From: Priapulus caudatus
Lineage: Eukaryota; Priapulida; Priapulimorpha; Priapulimorphida; Priapulidae
Direction of reading: 5' to 3'
Assembly (NCBI RefSeq): GCF_000485595.1
Contig: NW_014579289.1
Location: 17,669 to 37,715 of the forward strand
DNA: 20,047 nucleotides
Positions 1 through 8,478 of the stretch are shown piece after piece. Made by a program: the position numbers and the translations under genes. The notes under the pieces are model-generated. The model ran no database searches, was not told where the DNA came from, and worked only from the letters and a program-made list of their open reading frames with translations. Each line of letters begins with the position of its first letter. The first letter of the stretch is position 1.

Positions 1-270
1 GCTCTCTCTCTCTATTTCTCTCTCTCTCTTCTCTCTTTCTTTATTCTCTCTCTGCCTGCTCTCTCGTGCATTCTCTCTCTGTCTGTCTGTCTGTCTAGCC
101 CATCAGTAGAACAGCATTAAAACAGTATTCATCCTCTCTCCCCCCCCTCTCTCTCCTCCCTCTCTCCCCTCCTCTCTTTCCTCTCTCCTCCTCCCTCCCT
201 TCTCCTCCTTCTCTCTCCCTCTCTCTCTCTGTCTCCCCTGCTGCTCGCACTCACACCTCTACCCTTCTCT
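1..270. repeat. Pyrimidine-rich low-complexity tract (intron end)
   Basis: The plus strand is almost pure C/T, with imperfect CT, CTGT and CCCT repeats broken only by a short unique piece near 98-135. It runs directly into the acceptor at 277-278, so its 3' part doubles as an unusually long polypyrimidine tract for the following exon. Open frames on either strand here (for example minus 129-359) arise from repeat composition and the complement of the zinc-finger exon. Confidence 0.85.
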
Positions 271-278
271 GCTTCCAG
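255..278 (+). other. 3' splice acceptor of the zinc-finger exon
   Basis: A C/T-rich stretch ends in TTCCAG with the AG at 277-278. The reading frame of the zinc-finger exon is open from this point, with the first two exon bases completing a codon begun in the previous exon. This fits the family better than starting at the ATG at 377, which lies only ten codons before the first zinc-binding cysteine and would drop an in-frame, protein-like stretch. Confidence 0.7.
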
Positions 279-748
279 CGACAGCGTCGATATCGTCGAC
301 AGACGAGCAACTGCCGCCTTACATCGTACTGACGCAGAACGCGCACCGGAGGGCGCCACCGAAGCGCGACTTCTCGATGTACCGCACGCCGACGGGGAAG
401 TACTACTGCGCGTCGTGCAACATGACGCTGAACAACGAGACGCACTTCGCGTCGCACCTCGAGGGCAAGAAGCACAAGGCGTTCGTCAACGCTAAGAAAT
501 GCGGCGGCGGCGGCAGCAGCGGGGGCGTGCCAGCCGCGGGCGCTTCTCCGAGCGGAGGAGGTGGAGGTGGCGGCAATGTGAAGGTGGATAAAAACGCGAA
601 CATCAACACCGACAACAACAACGGTATCGCCATCGTCGCCGCCGCCATCGCCGACTGCAAGGCGACGATCGCGCCCCTGGTGGTGAACGGAGTGAACTCG
701 CCGCCGGCCGCCGCGCCGGATGTCGCGCCGGAAGCAGCGGTGAAGTAG
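279..748 (+). CDS. JAZ/U1-type C2H2 zinc finger protein, C-terminal exon (partial)
   Basis: This is the last coding exon of a gene that enters the window from the left; earlier exons are outside. The frame runs from the acceptor to a TAG at 746-748. Counting from the in-frame Met at 377, one zinc finger is seen: C11-x2-C14-x12-H27-x5-H33, beginning YYCASCNMTLN and ending HLEGKKHK. The wide H-x5-H spacing and the LN and GKKHK positions are typical of the JAZ/U1-like (zf-met) fingers of the ZNF385 and ZNF346 proteins, which bind double-stranded or structured RNA in the nucleus. About 33 residues precede that Met in the exon. After the finger come a Gly/Ser linker, an Asn-rich patch and an Ala/Pro-rich tail. 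RNA binding is inferred from the family only. Family members usually carry two to four fingers, so further fingers are expected upstream. Confident as coding; the exact orthologue is uncertain. Confidence 0.85.
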
Positions 749-883
749 CGGCGGAGCGGTCGCCGTAGCGACGACGTCTGCTGAGCGGCAAACAAAGGTG
801 GCGGCCACGCGAGCTGCGCGTCGGTTCGCTGAAGGAATTCGCCGCTAGTCGGCAGTGCCTGGCTCAAGCCGTCTGCGACCTCG

Positions 884-1162
884 TATGCGTGCGTGCGTGC
901 GTGCGCGTGCGTGCGTGCGCGTGCGTGCGTGCGCGTGCGTGTGTACGTGCGTGCGTGTGCGTGCGTGCGTGCGTGGGCGTGCGTGTCGTGCGTGCGTGCG
1001 TGCGTGCGAACGTGCGTTGTGTGCGTGCGTGCGCGCGTGTGTACGTGCGTGCGTGTGCGTGCGTGTGCGTGTGTGTGTGTGAGTGTGCGCATGAGTGTGT
1101 GTGCGTGTGTGTGTGTGTGTACGTGCGTGCGTGCGTGCATGCGTGCGTGTGTGCGTGCGTTA
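884..1162. repeat. (GTGC)n / (GT)n compound microsatellite
   Basis: About 280 bases of imperfect GTGC units grading into GTGT, interrupted by variants such as GTAC and GAAC. It lies about 135 bases downstream of the zinc-finger stop codon. All six frames are open through most of it, producing spurious Cys/Val/Arg or Thr/His open frames on both strands. Confidence 0.95.
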
Positions 1163-1343
1163 GGAACATTGCCTACGGATGAGTAACATTTCAACTCGGA
1201 TGTTCACCGTCGTGTGCGTGATCGTACGCTTTTCGAGCAAGTAGCGCCGTCCTGACAATTACAGAAGAGGAAGAGCAGGAGGAAGTGAAGGCGGCGGCCA
1301 TGACATCGTCAACGACGCCGCCGCTGCGCAGCGGATGGAGAGG

Positions 1344-1388
1344 CGGAAACGGAAACGGAAACGGAAACGGAAACGGAAACGGAAACGG
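1344..1388. repeat. (CGGAAA)n hexanucleotide array
   Basis: Seven and a half perfect copies of CGGAAA. Any two neighbouring units satisfy the spacing GAAA-N2-GAAA of interferon-regulatory-factor elements and contain the GGAA core of ETS sites. Whether it has a regulatory role is unknown. It encodes an artefactual Gly-Asn run in one frame. Confidence 0.95.
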
Positions 1389-1714
1389 TCGCTGCTTCTA
1401 TATACGACTGTCATCGAGTCTCCGGGCACCCTCGGAGCTAGCTATACCACCTTCCACCGTTAAGGAACATATTTACGACTCGTTTTCTCGTATCATTAAT
1501 TTATTTCCGTAGTTTTTAACGTAATACCTTTTCAGAATTGTCTTTGTATTCGTGACGGGGGAAAAATGAGAGAAGGCGGCGGAGAGTTAGTCGTCTTTTT
1601 TACTGTACGTCGCTGGCTCAGTTTGTCGATCACGCTTGACAATCGTTCGACGGATCATTCACTATGAAGTCTGTTTTTTATTTCATGACCTGGCGTGTCA
1701 CCGATTGTGGTGAG

Positions 1715-1720
1715 ATTAAA
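1715..1720 (+). terminator. Possible variant poly(A) signal ATTAAA
   Basis: First ATTAAA after the zinc-finger stop codon, followed within 30 bases by a TTGGTG stretch that could serve as a downstream GU-rich element. Weak evidence, because hexamers of this kind are common by chance. Confidence 0.25.
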
Positions 1721-1780
1721 GAGTTTGGCCACGGAGTCGATTGGTGAATACATTAGCAGGATGCTAGGAGCAATGACTGA

Positions 1781-1794
1781 ACACGTGCACGTGT
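1781..1794. promoter_or_regulatory. Palindromic double E-box
   Basis: ACACGTGCACGTGT is a perfect 14-base palindrome made of two abutting CACGTG E-boxes (1782-1787 and 1788-1793), the site of bHLH factors such as MYC/MAX and USF. It sits just upstream of the CGCG-palindrome repeat region. Confidence 0.45.
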
Positions 1795-1825
1795 AGCTCT
1801 CTGCGCCATTGTTGCGTCCGCGTGG

Positions 1826-2040
1826 CGCGAGATCACGCGAGAATCTCGGCCAGTCTCGGCATTTCGTCGGCATTTTCTCGAGAGGTCTTGCGAGACTGCC
1901 TCAAATGGGCATCTTCAGAAGGCGCATATCCGCCACGCTTCCTCGCGAGTTCTCGCGAGACTGCCTCGGCGTGGCATTTCTAGAAGCATTGCTCGGCACG
2001 TCGGCGACGTTTCGTCGCGAGTTCTCGCGAGATTGTCTTA
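1826..2040 (+). repeat. Degenerate ~65-72 bp tandem repeat with TCTCGCGAGA palindromes
   Basis: Three diverged units are marked by GAGACTGCCTC at 1892-1902, the same string at 1957-1967, and GAGATTGTCTT at 2029-2039. The second and third contain the perfect palindrome TCTCGCGAGA (1951-1960, 2023-2032), each preceded by a CGCGAGT half. The first has a decayed TTCTCGAGAG form. The open frame 1809-2219 repeats a REFSRDCL peptide because of this DNA repeat and is probably not a gene. Confidence 0.75.
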
Positions 2041-2423
2041 CGTTTTGCCACCTACCCGTCGCGGGCTGTCCAGTTCTATATATTCCCCCCGTTGACCCTT
2101 CTCTATACTCTTGCATTGACCACGGTGTGTATCGTGCGATTTTCATTGTTGTATCGGTAACGATAAAAACGCACTTATTTCGGCATGTAAATAAGTATGC
2201 ATATATACCCGTATTATAGTTATCGTAATCTGTACAGTGGTATTGAGTATGTACGCATGTGTCGTTGCAATAGCCGTTGTTATTACGTAATGCCTGCTGC
2301 GACACCTGGTGGAGCCACTTGGGAACGGAGCTGCCTATTGTTCTTTTAGGTTACTTCCGGATCCGATTTCGTATTTTTTGTAACTGATGAACTTGTTTTA
2401 GGAAAATCCGACTGCTGTATGCC
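2041..2423. other. Unique non-coding stretch
   Basis: Mixed-composition sequence without repeats or a convincing gene. The open frame on the minus strand (1901-2305) overlaps the tandem repeat above and has no recognisable domain. Confidence 0.5.
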
Positions 2424-2509
<86 letters not shown>

Positions 2510-2512
2510 ATC

Positions 2513-2573
<61 letters not shown>

Positions 2574-2607
2574 ATCTCTATCTCGCTATCTCGCTATCTC
2601 TATATAT
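2424..2607. repeat. (TATC)n tetranucleotide microsatellite
   Basis: About 45 TATC units, nearly perfect, with interruptions (TATATC, TCGC) towards the 3' end. The Tyr-Leu-Ser-Ile open frame through it is an artefact. Confidence 0.97.
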
Positions 2608-2671
2608 TTTTATCAACGCGTTATATATGATTACTTAATTCTGTTATGCGTTTTTGCGTGTTAATACTGTG

Positions 2672-2677
2672 AATAAA
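2672..2677 (+). terminator. Possible canonical poly(A) signal AATAAA
   Basis: First canonical AATAAA on the plus strand after the zinc-finger stop. If used, the 3' UTR would be about 1.9 kb and include the E-box, CGCG and TATC repeats. No strong downstream GU-rich element is obvious. Confidence 0.2.
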
Positions 2678-2694
2678 TGACATCATAGATATGA

Positions 2695-2891
2695 TGACGT
2701 CGTACGATTTACGTATAAGTGACGTCAGCGCCTCGCTATGGGAGGCGCGCGGGGGAGCAACGGAGAGCATGCGCAAGATAGTTTTATCGGTTGATGTTCG
2801 TAATTTTACGTTGTCATTTAGTTATTAAGATTTGTTACCCCCCTGACGCGCGAACTCCGTGTCGATTCGTTTCGTGTCAATCATGACGTCA
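2695..2891. promoter_or_regulatory. Cluster of CRE-like sites with an NRF1-like motif
   Basis: Two perfect palindromic TGACGTCA sites (2720-2727 and 2884-2891) and one TGACGTCG (2695-2702) lie within 200 bases, together with GCATGCGCA near 2768, a partial NRF1 motif. The segment around 2727-2760 is GC-rich against its surroundings. TGACGTCA is the site of CREB/ATF factors. The grouping suggests a promoter or enhancer, but no gene start is visible on either side. Confidence 0.4.
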
Positions 2892-3155
2892 CTCATAGTC
2901 TCGCTGCCACGCCCCCTGATGATTACATGCTTGTACAATTACTAGGTGTGTAGCGTATCGACCAAATACCAATTATTGCCGCTTCGAGAAGAAGATTTCG
3001 AAATGGCTTTTAACGACTTTTTGTGAGTTGATGCGAATCGGCGCTGGTCTCACATCACATAATTATGGTGATCACTTAACTCTAGAGAAGGAGAGAGAAA
3101 GGTTTCCCCTACTGGCTACCCGTGGCGCAGCGAGTTATAGTAATCTTCTAATTCC

Positions 3156-3211
3156 GAGATAGAGAGAGAGGGAGAGAAAGAGAGAGAGAGGGGGAAAGAT
3201 AGAGAGAGAGG

Positions 3212-3303
<92 letters not shown>

Positions 3304-3304
3304 A
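3156..3304. repeat. (GA)n microsatellite abutting an assembly gap
   Basis: Purine-only dinucleotide tract with GGGA interruptions at the left end, perfect over the last 80 or so bases, running straight into the N block. Confidence 0.97.
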
Positions 3305-4040
3305 NNNNNNNNNNNNNNNNNNNNNNNNNNNNNNNNNNNNNNNNNNNNNNNNNNNNNNNNNNNNNNNNNNNNNNNNNNNNNNNNNNNNNNNNNNNNNNNN
3401 NNNNNNNNNNNNNNNNNNNNNNNNNNNNNNNNNNNNNNNNNNNNNNNNNNNNNNNNNNNNNNNNNNNNNNNNNNNNNNNNNNNNNNNNNNNNNNNNNNNN
3501 NNNNNNNNNNNNNNNNNNNNNNNNNNNNNNNNNNNNNNNNNNNNNNNNNNNNNNNNNNNNNNNNNNNNNNNNNNNNNNNNNNNNNNNNNNNNNNNNNNNN
3601 NNNNNNNNNNNNNNNNNNNNNNNNNNNNNNNNNNNNNNNNNNNNNNNNNNNNNNNNNNNNNNNNNNNNNNNNNNNNNNNNNNNNNNNNNNNNNNNNNNNN
3701 NNNNNNNNNNNNNNNNNNNNNNNNNNNNNNNNNNNNNNNNNNNNNNNNNNNNNNNNNNNNNNNNNNNNNNNNNNNNNNNNNNNNNNNNNNNNNNNNNNNN
3801 NNNNNNNNNNNNNNNNNNNNNNNNNNNNNNNNNNNNNNNNNNNNNNNNNNNNNNNNNNNNNNNNNNNNNNNNNNNNNNNNNNNNNNNNNNNNNNNNNNNN
3901 NNNNNNNNNNNNNNNNNNNNNNNNNNNNNNNNNNNNNNNNNNNNNNNNNNNNNNNNNNNNNNNNNNNNNNNNNNNNNNNNNNNNNNNNNNNNNNNNNNNN
4001 NNNNNNNNNNNNNNNNNNNNNNNNNNNNNNNNNNNNNNNN
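3305..4040. other. Assembly gap (736 N)
   Basis: Continuous N run. Its left edge is (GA)n and its right edge is (CA)n, so the assembly probably broke inside a compound simple repeat and the real length may differ. Minus-strand open frames 3116-4168 span this gap and are artefacts. Confidence 0.99.

Positions 4041-4103
<63 letters not shown>
4041..4103. repeat. (CA)n microsatellite
   Basis: Perfect CA dinucleotide repeat that begins at the edge of the N gap; the left end is unresolved. Confidence 0.98.
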
Positions 4104-4105
<2 letters not shown>

Positions 4106-5055
4106 CATGGTACCCATCTGCGACATGAACGGGCATCTGAGCCATACAAAAGACGCGCATTTTGTCATGCATAGGCCTATAAGGATATATATTGCAGCTT
4201 AGGATATATCGTACTGCAGTACCGTAGAATTCATAGCAGTTTATAATTACTGAGAAATATTTTGCATTTTTGTAAGCAGAGGTTTATAATTATGCAAAAA
4301 TTGCAGAGGGGAACTGTTTTATTCCGTAACGAGATGTGACATTTTTGCATTTCGGTTTGAAAGCGAAGGGGGGAGTTTCTTGTTGTTTTATTTTGAAAAA
4401 GGAGAAATATCTGCGGTTGGTGTTTTATGAACTAGCACCTGGGTGTTTGTGCATGATCATCGTACATATATAAATATTATGATAAAGTAGTCTGTGATCT
4501 ACTGCCAACGCGTGTTGCAATGCTGACCCACGGCTATAAGAAACGACGTAATGGTGACGAATGTGCCTATCTTCAATGACACGTAGCTTGGATTCGCATT
4601 GCGTAGTCTCGTATTCTATATTGCTGTCTGTCACCCGCGTATTGTCATTGTCATGCACATACTGGTGGTCGCTATAGTGAGCTACGCACGACAATTCACA
4701 GGTATACTCAGCGACCTTGTGTTAGGATATACCTTCTCATATTCCCCGCATGTTGCGCTGACGGCGAGGCAAGGACTGCGCTGAATTTGCCTGTATGCGT
4801 CATTTTGGACGTACGACACTACGTTGGTCGTGTTTGACGTAGGTCACTGGATGTAGGAGCGAGGAAGGTGTGGACTGCGTTTAACAATATCCAGTCCTCG
4901 TTGGCGTATGGGTAGGATATTAAAAAGCAAAAGAACAAGGAGAAGAAAAGGAAGAAGTAGTAGTAGTGGTAGAAAAATATGACGAAATGGGGAGGAATAG
5001 AACGGGGAAGCGGAGAAAAGGACGAAGAGGAGAGAAGGAGGTAGGGCGGAATAGA
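4104..5055. other. AT-rich unique sequence, no gene seen
   Basis: No splice-bounded open frame or known domain found. Small local repeats occur, for example AGGATATAT near 4180 and 4201, and TTTATAATTA near 4240 and 4285. The last ~130 bases become purine-rich before the minisatellite. Confidence 0.5.
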
Positions 5056-5189
5056 GTAAGGAGGGGAGAAGGTAGAGAGGAAGAGAGTAAGGAGGGGAGA
5101 AGGTAGAGAGGAAGAGAGTAAGGAGGGGAGAAGGTAGAGAGGAAGAGAGTAAGGAGGGGAGAAGGTAGAGAGGAAGAGAGTAAGGAGGA
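5056..5189. repeat. 31-bp purine-rich minisatellite, 4.3 copies
   Basis: Units start at 5056, 5087, 5118, 5149 and 5180, each opening GTAAGGAGGGGAGAAGG. The four complete copies are identical by eye and the fifth breaks off after ten bases. Perfect identity suggests recent expansion. Confidence 0.95.
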
Positions 5190-6854
5190 GTAGTGTATAA
5201 GCTAAGCTACGTCAGAGTGTCTTTATAGGTGACCACACCTGGTTAACATGATAGCTACCATAACCAACGCCTCTGTACCGCGGTTGAAAACACATTCTCT
5301 CTTACTACCGTGCGCATACACAATGTTGCTACGTGCTATCAGCTATTTAGCCGCTAGACGGTCACGAGAATAGACAAATCCCGAAGAAAAGTAATCGATA
5401 CTGGCATCGAATCTGATCTTGTATTGACATATAGATAGATAGTGTACCAGGAAGCGTTAAGTTTGCGCAAATCCCTATAATGAAACAGCAGCCATAAAGT
5501 TTTTAAGGAATCTAGCAGTTTTCGCATGTAGGGTATCTATAATAACTGGGTCGGGGATCTATGTGCGTACATGCGGAGCGTGTGTGTGTGTGTGTGTGTG
5601 TGTGTGATGTTCTTACATTGTAGTATTCCTGCTGTCACGTACAGGCATCTAGGTTAAGCTGTGTGCGTCATCCTTTGATGGCGAGCCGTTATACTTTCTT
5701 CGACCGTGGCAGCATTTGATATTCTGTAAATAGAACAAATAAAATCGTTTACTGTACTTCGTCGGTATTCCTCTGTTCTTCTGTGCTGTTGTTTCTTGTA
5801 CTCCGTTCGTGTTTTTGATATACTGTCATATATTATCAAACACAAAACGAGATCATAGCTGGCTTTGCAGTTTTAAACATCTTTGCGTTTCGTTCAAAAA
5901 CGTCTACATTATCTATAGTTGCTCGATAAAAGCAAAACGTGTAAATATACAGTATAACCACATTAGTGCTATATAACATATATTTATTATCATTAGTCAT
6001 TTATTAAACAAAATCATTTATCGTTGATGAATTATTAAATTAAACTTAATAATTGAAAACACTTACACGTCTTAGTTCAGACCTAATAGCTTACCTCATC
6101 TTTGATTGTGGTCAGGATTAAAGCTATTTACACATCTGTCGCTTGCCATCTATTTCTCATCTATTTAGTCTTATGATTCCTTTTTTTAAATAGATTTTCC
6201 CACCTTCATGCGTTCCAGTTATCTAATTTCGAACACCGACAACTGTTTCCCTGACATTTACTCACCCGACATTTGTTCATCACGTTAACGGTAAAAAAGA
6301 AAAAGCTCACCATGGTTTTAAAACCTTAATTTTGAAGACGTATATGCAAATCGTAAGCTCACAATAATCACAGCACTTATTTCGATGCACCCTATTTTCG
6401 CAATCCTGCTTTTTAAATATATTGCACATATACACAATATATGCTATACATAGGTAGGTACCCAGTAGGTAGCGAATGGAGTCGTCTTTTGTTGGAATTA
6501 TGATTTCCATATGGAGAGAAGGTACAACTGAGTAGGGATATATAATATATTCGTATCACACGATCTCACGTACACAATGTGAAGAATCCCTACCTTGTAG
6601 GGCATTCACGATAGATTCTTGTTGGCCATAGTCACCTTACAAAATATACATGCAGTAATTCAAACATATATCTGTTTGTTAGCCACGCATACTACAAAAT
6701 TACTGCGTTACTACGCATACGCGAAGCCATGACCCGTTTTGGGAGCTAGTTTTTCCGAATATTTCTCGTTCCCTGCTCTTCCATCACCTGCACCCCTCTC
6801 TTTTGCTGCCGCGGCTGCTGCTGCTGCTGCTGCTCCTCCTCCATCTGTCACTAC
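5190..6854. other. AT-rich unique sequence, no gene seen
   Basis: Contains a short (TG)n run at 5581-5606 and a GTAGGGAT/ATCCCTAC inverted pair near 6533 and 6587. The minus-strand open frames at 5654-5845 and 6307-6510 are short and match no family I recognise. Confidence 0.5.
5581..5606. repeat. (TG)n microsatellite
   Basis: Thirteen perfect TG units. Confidence 0.95.
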
Positions 6855-7121
6855 CGCTGAGAGGGTCTATGTTCCCCGGGGTACTGCCGGAACGTACCCT
6901 GGTACTATCTAATATGCCGGACCGTACCTCGCCTGCTCCACTAACGAGTCTAGGGAGTCGCCTACGCCTACTCCCTAACCCTAACCCTAAACCTAACCCT
7001 AACCCTAATCCTAACCCTAACCCTAACCATATCAGATAGTTACCAGGGTACGTTCCGGTATACCGGACCGTACCCAGGGTACGTTCCGGCAGTATCCTGG
7101 GGGACATAGACCCTATGAGCG
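6855..7121. mobile_element. Inverted-repeat structure enclosing a telomere-like array
   Basis: The left arm (6855-6916) is matched in reverse complement by a split right arm: an inner part at about 7028-7058 and an outer part at about 7074-7121. Shared blocks include GGGTCTATG, ACTGCCGGAACGTACCCTGG and ACTATCT. The right arm carries a duplicated 16-mer, CCAGGGTACGTTCCGG, at 7043-7058 and 7074-7089. Between the duplicates is a near-palindrome centred on CCGGTATACCGG. The centre of the structure is the CCCTAA array. This could be a non-autonomous DNA element (MITE) with a simple-repeat core, or a foldback structure from repair. No clear target-site duplication was found. Confidence 0.6.
6973..7028. 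repeat. Interstitial telomere-like (CCCTAA)n
   Basis: Nine units in a row, seven perfect CCCTAA plus ACCTAA and TCCTAA variants, followed by CC. This is the C-rich strand of the TTAGGG repeat found at most animal chromosome ends. It is internal here, with ordinary sequence on both sides, so it is not a chromosome terminus. The Pro-Asn and Gly-Leu open frames across it are artefacts. Confidence 0.95.
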
Positions 7122-7131
7122 TCACGACCAC

Positions 7132-7147
7132 TGTGACTGCAGTCACA
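7132..7147. repeat. Perfect 16-bp palindrome
   Basis: TGTGACTGCAGTCACA, just outside the right arm of the inverted-repeat structure. It may be a dimeric protein-binding site, the end of the element, or chance. Confidence 0.5.
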
Positions 7148-8390
7148 ACTAGCGTATCTTCACATACGAAAGGAGAAATAATAATTTCAACAGTGCGTAG
7201 TGATCACAACACCTAGATTAATCGCACATAAATATAATAATGTTAAATGCTTGACATTAACTAATAACGTACAGCTATGCCGTTAGTTTACGGGAGGTTT
7301 TGCGAACAACATAATTTCACATCGGATCACATCACTAATATCTCATAATATAACACGAGTAAGCAATGCCTCATGATTTGTATTAATTCAATTCAATTTT
7401 AATTTAATCACTTTATTTACATTTATGGCAATTAATTACATTTTGACGGTATTATATCGGTTAAACAGATTAACGGTTAGCAATTTAATAGGTGTTTTAT
7501 GTTTTATATCAATTTTATTTAGTGTTATTTCTTAACACTAAATAAATCGAAATGATGGGAGGGGGCGAAATGACAATTCAGTCTCATTCAGACACACAAC
7601 CTCATCGCATACACGTCGCTCTGCACTTGTAAACTAAAAGACGTAGAGAATATATATTTGTTGTTTGCGCACAACAGCGTGCGTGCGGTGAGCTTGTGTG
7701 TTGCAAAGGAGCATTTGAACAGTATTTACAGGAAATTATTGTTAATATTAGACGAAATAATGTGGAAAAACGTGAGGACTTTGGTACTAGTAAATACATT
7801 TCGTGTTTATTTAATTATTACCAATGTGTGGTGTGAACGAAACCGTGTGATTTATTATATATCTACCTTGTCTTCACTTCGAGAGTCACGTTTCTATCCT
7901 ATAATACATGCCACACATTTACTTAACAAGATTTACCCGTGGAAGCTATCTTTTATAAATACATATAGCGTAGATAGATAAATAGGAGCATGATTATTGA
8001 GCTCTATGTGATCGCAAGAATTTCACGATTCAGTGATAAATATTTGGAGGGTATTATGGTATAGTCTGTAGGTATCTGACGCACAGATTTAATCTATAGA
8101 GTTATGTACCATGACATGCTACATCTTTACAATGCATCATAGGAAGTACATTAATTAGTTTACTATGCGATAAACCAATTTATCTACGAATCGATGGATG
8201 TATCTGGGCAAGCCTTGCTGCTTGGAGTTTAGTACACATATTTCCAACCAGAGGGCGGAACCAGTAGCAATCTAACCACTTGCTGGAGCAGCGCAGACGT
8301 TTGACCGTATAAATTCCAACGTGTAAATTCGTTACTGTTTTTATCGGAGCAGTTAGTTAATTAGTATTCATATCCTAGAAAAGTAATTAA
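7148..8390. other. AT-rich unique sequence, no gene seen
   Basis: Holds one strong hairpin (listed separately). The plus-strand open frame at 7658-7981 starts at an alternative codon, is AT-driven in composition and shows no recognisable domain, so it is not called. Confidence 0.5.
7514..7546. other. Perfect 14-bp hairpin with 5-nt loop
   Basis: TTTATTTAGTGTTA, loop TTTCT, then its exact reverse complement. The descending arm contains AATAAA at 7541-7546. The stem is too short for a typical pre-miRNA. It may be a cruciform-prone site or a fragment of an inverted-repeat element. Confidence 0.6.
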
Positions 8391-8457
8391 GCCACGTACT
8401 GACCCCCTTCATCGCACATTCTGTCGGTGTAGTTATTTTTATGAGAGCCCAATGTAA
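8391..8457. repeat. 67-bp direct repeat, copy 1
   Basis: Matches 8731-8797 with only two mismatches (both A/G differences near the middle), 340 bases apart. Each begins GCCACGTACTGACCCCCTTC and ends GAGAGCCCAATGTAA. Confidence 0.95.
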
Positions 8458-8478
8458 TTAATAGAACAGCTGATGTAT

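Larger units (their letters stand above)
749..1720 (+). other. Probable 3' UTR of the zinc-finger gene
   Basis: Sequence following the TAG has no coding appearance and holds the GTGC microsatellite and the CGGAAA array described separately. The first poly(A)-like hexamer after the stop is ATTAAA at 1715-1720; a canonical AATAAA appears only at 2672. The true 3' end cannot be fixed from sequence alone. Confidence 0.4.

Noticed and set aside
855-1194. Several 75-260 codon open frames on both strands
   Set aside because: They are translations of the (GTGC)n/(GT)n microsatellite (Val-Cys-Arg-Ala or Thr-His runs) and of the complement of the zinc-finger exon; all frames are open at once.
1809-2219. 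136-codon plus-strand frame with repeated REFSRDCL peptide
   Set aside because: The repetition is explained by the underlying DNA tandem repeat, units differ in length so the frame would not be maintained, and no domain is visible.
3116-4172. Three ~340-codon minus-strand open frames
   Set aside because: They cross 736 N bases; the real parts are only Ser-Leu and Val-Cys repeats from (GA)n and (CA)n.
5056-5189. CRISPR-like array
   Set aside because: The 31-bp units are contiguous with no unique spacers, so this is a minisatellite; the genome is also clearly eukaryotic.
6973-7028. Chromosome end (telomere)
   Set aside because: Only nine units, with variants, and ordinary sequence continues on both sides; interstitial array.
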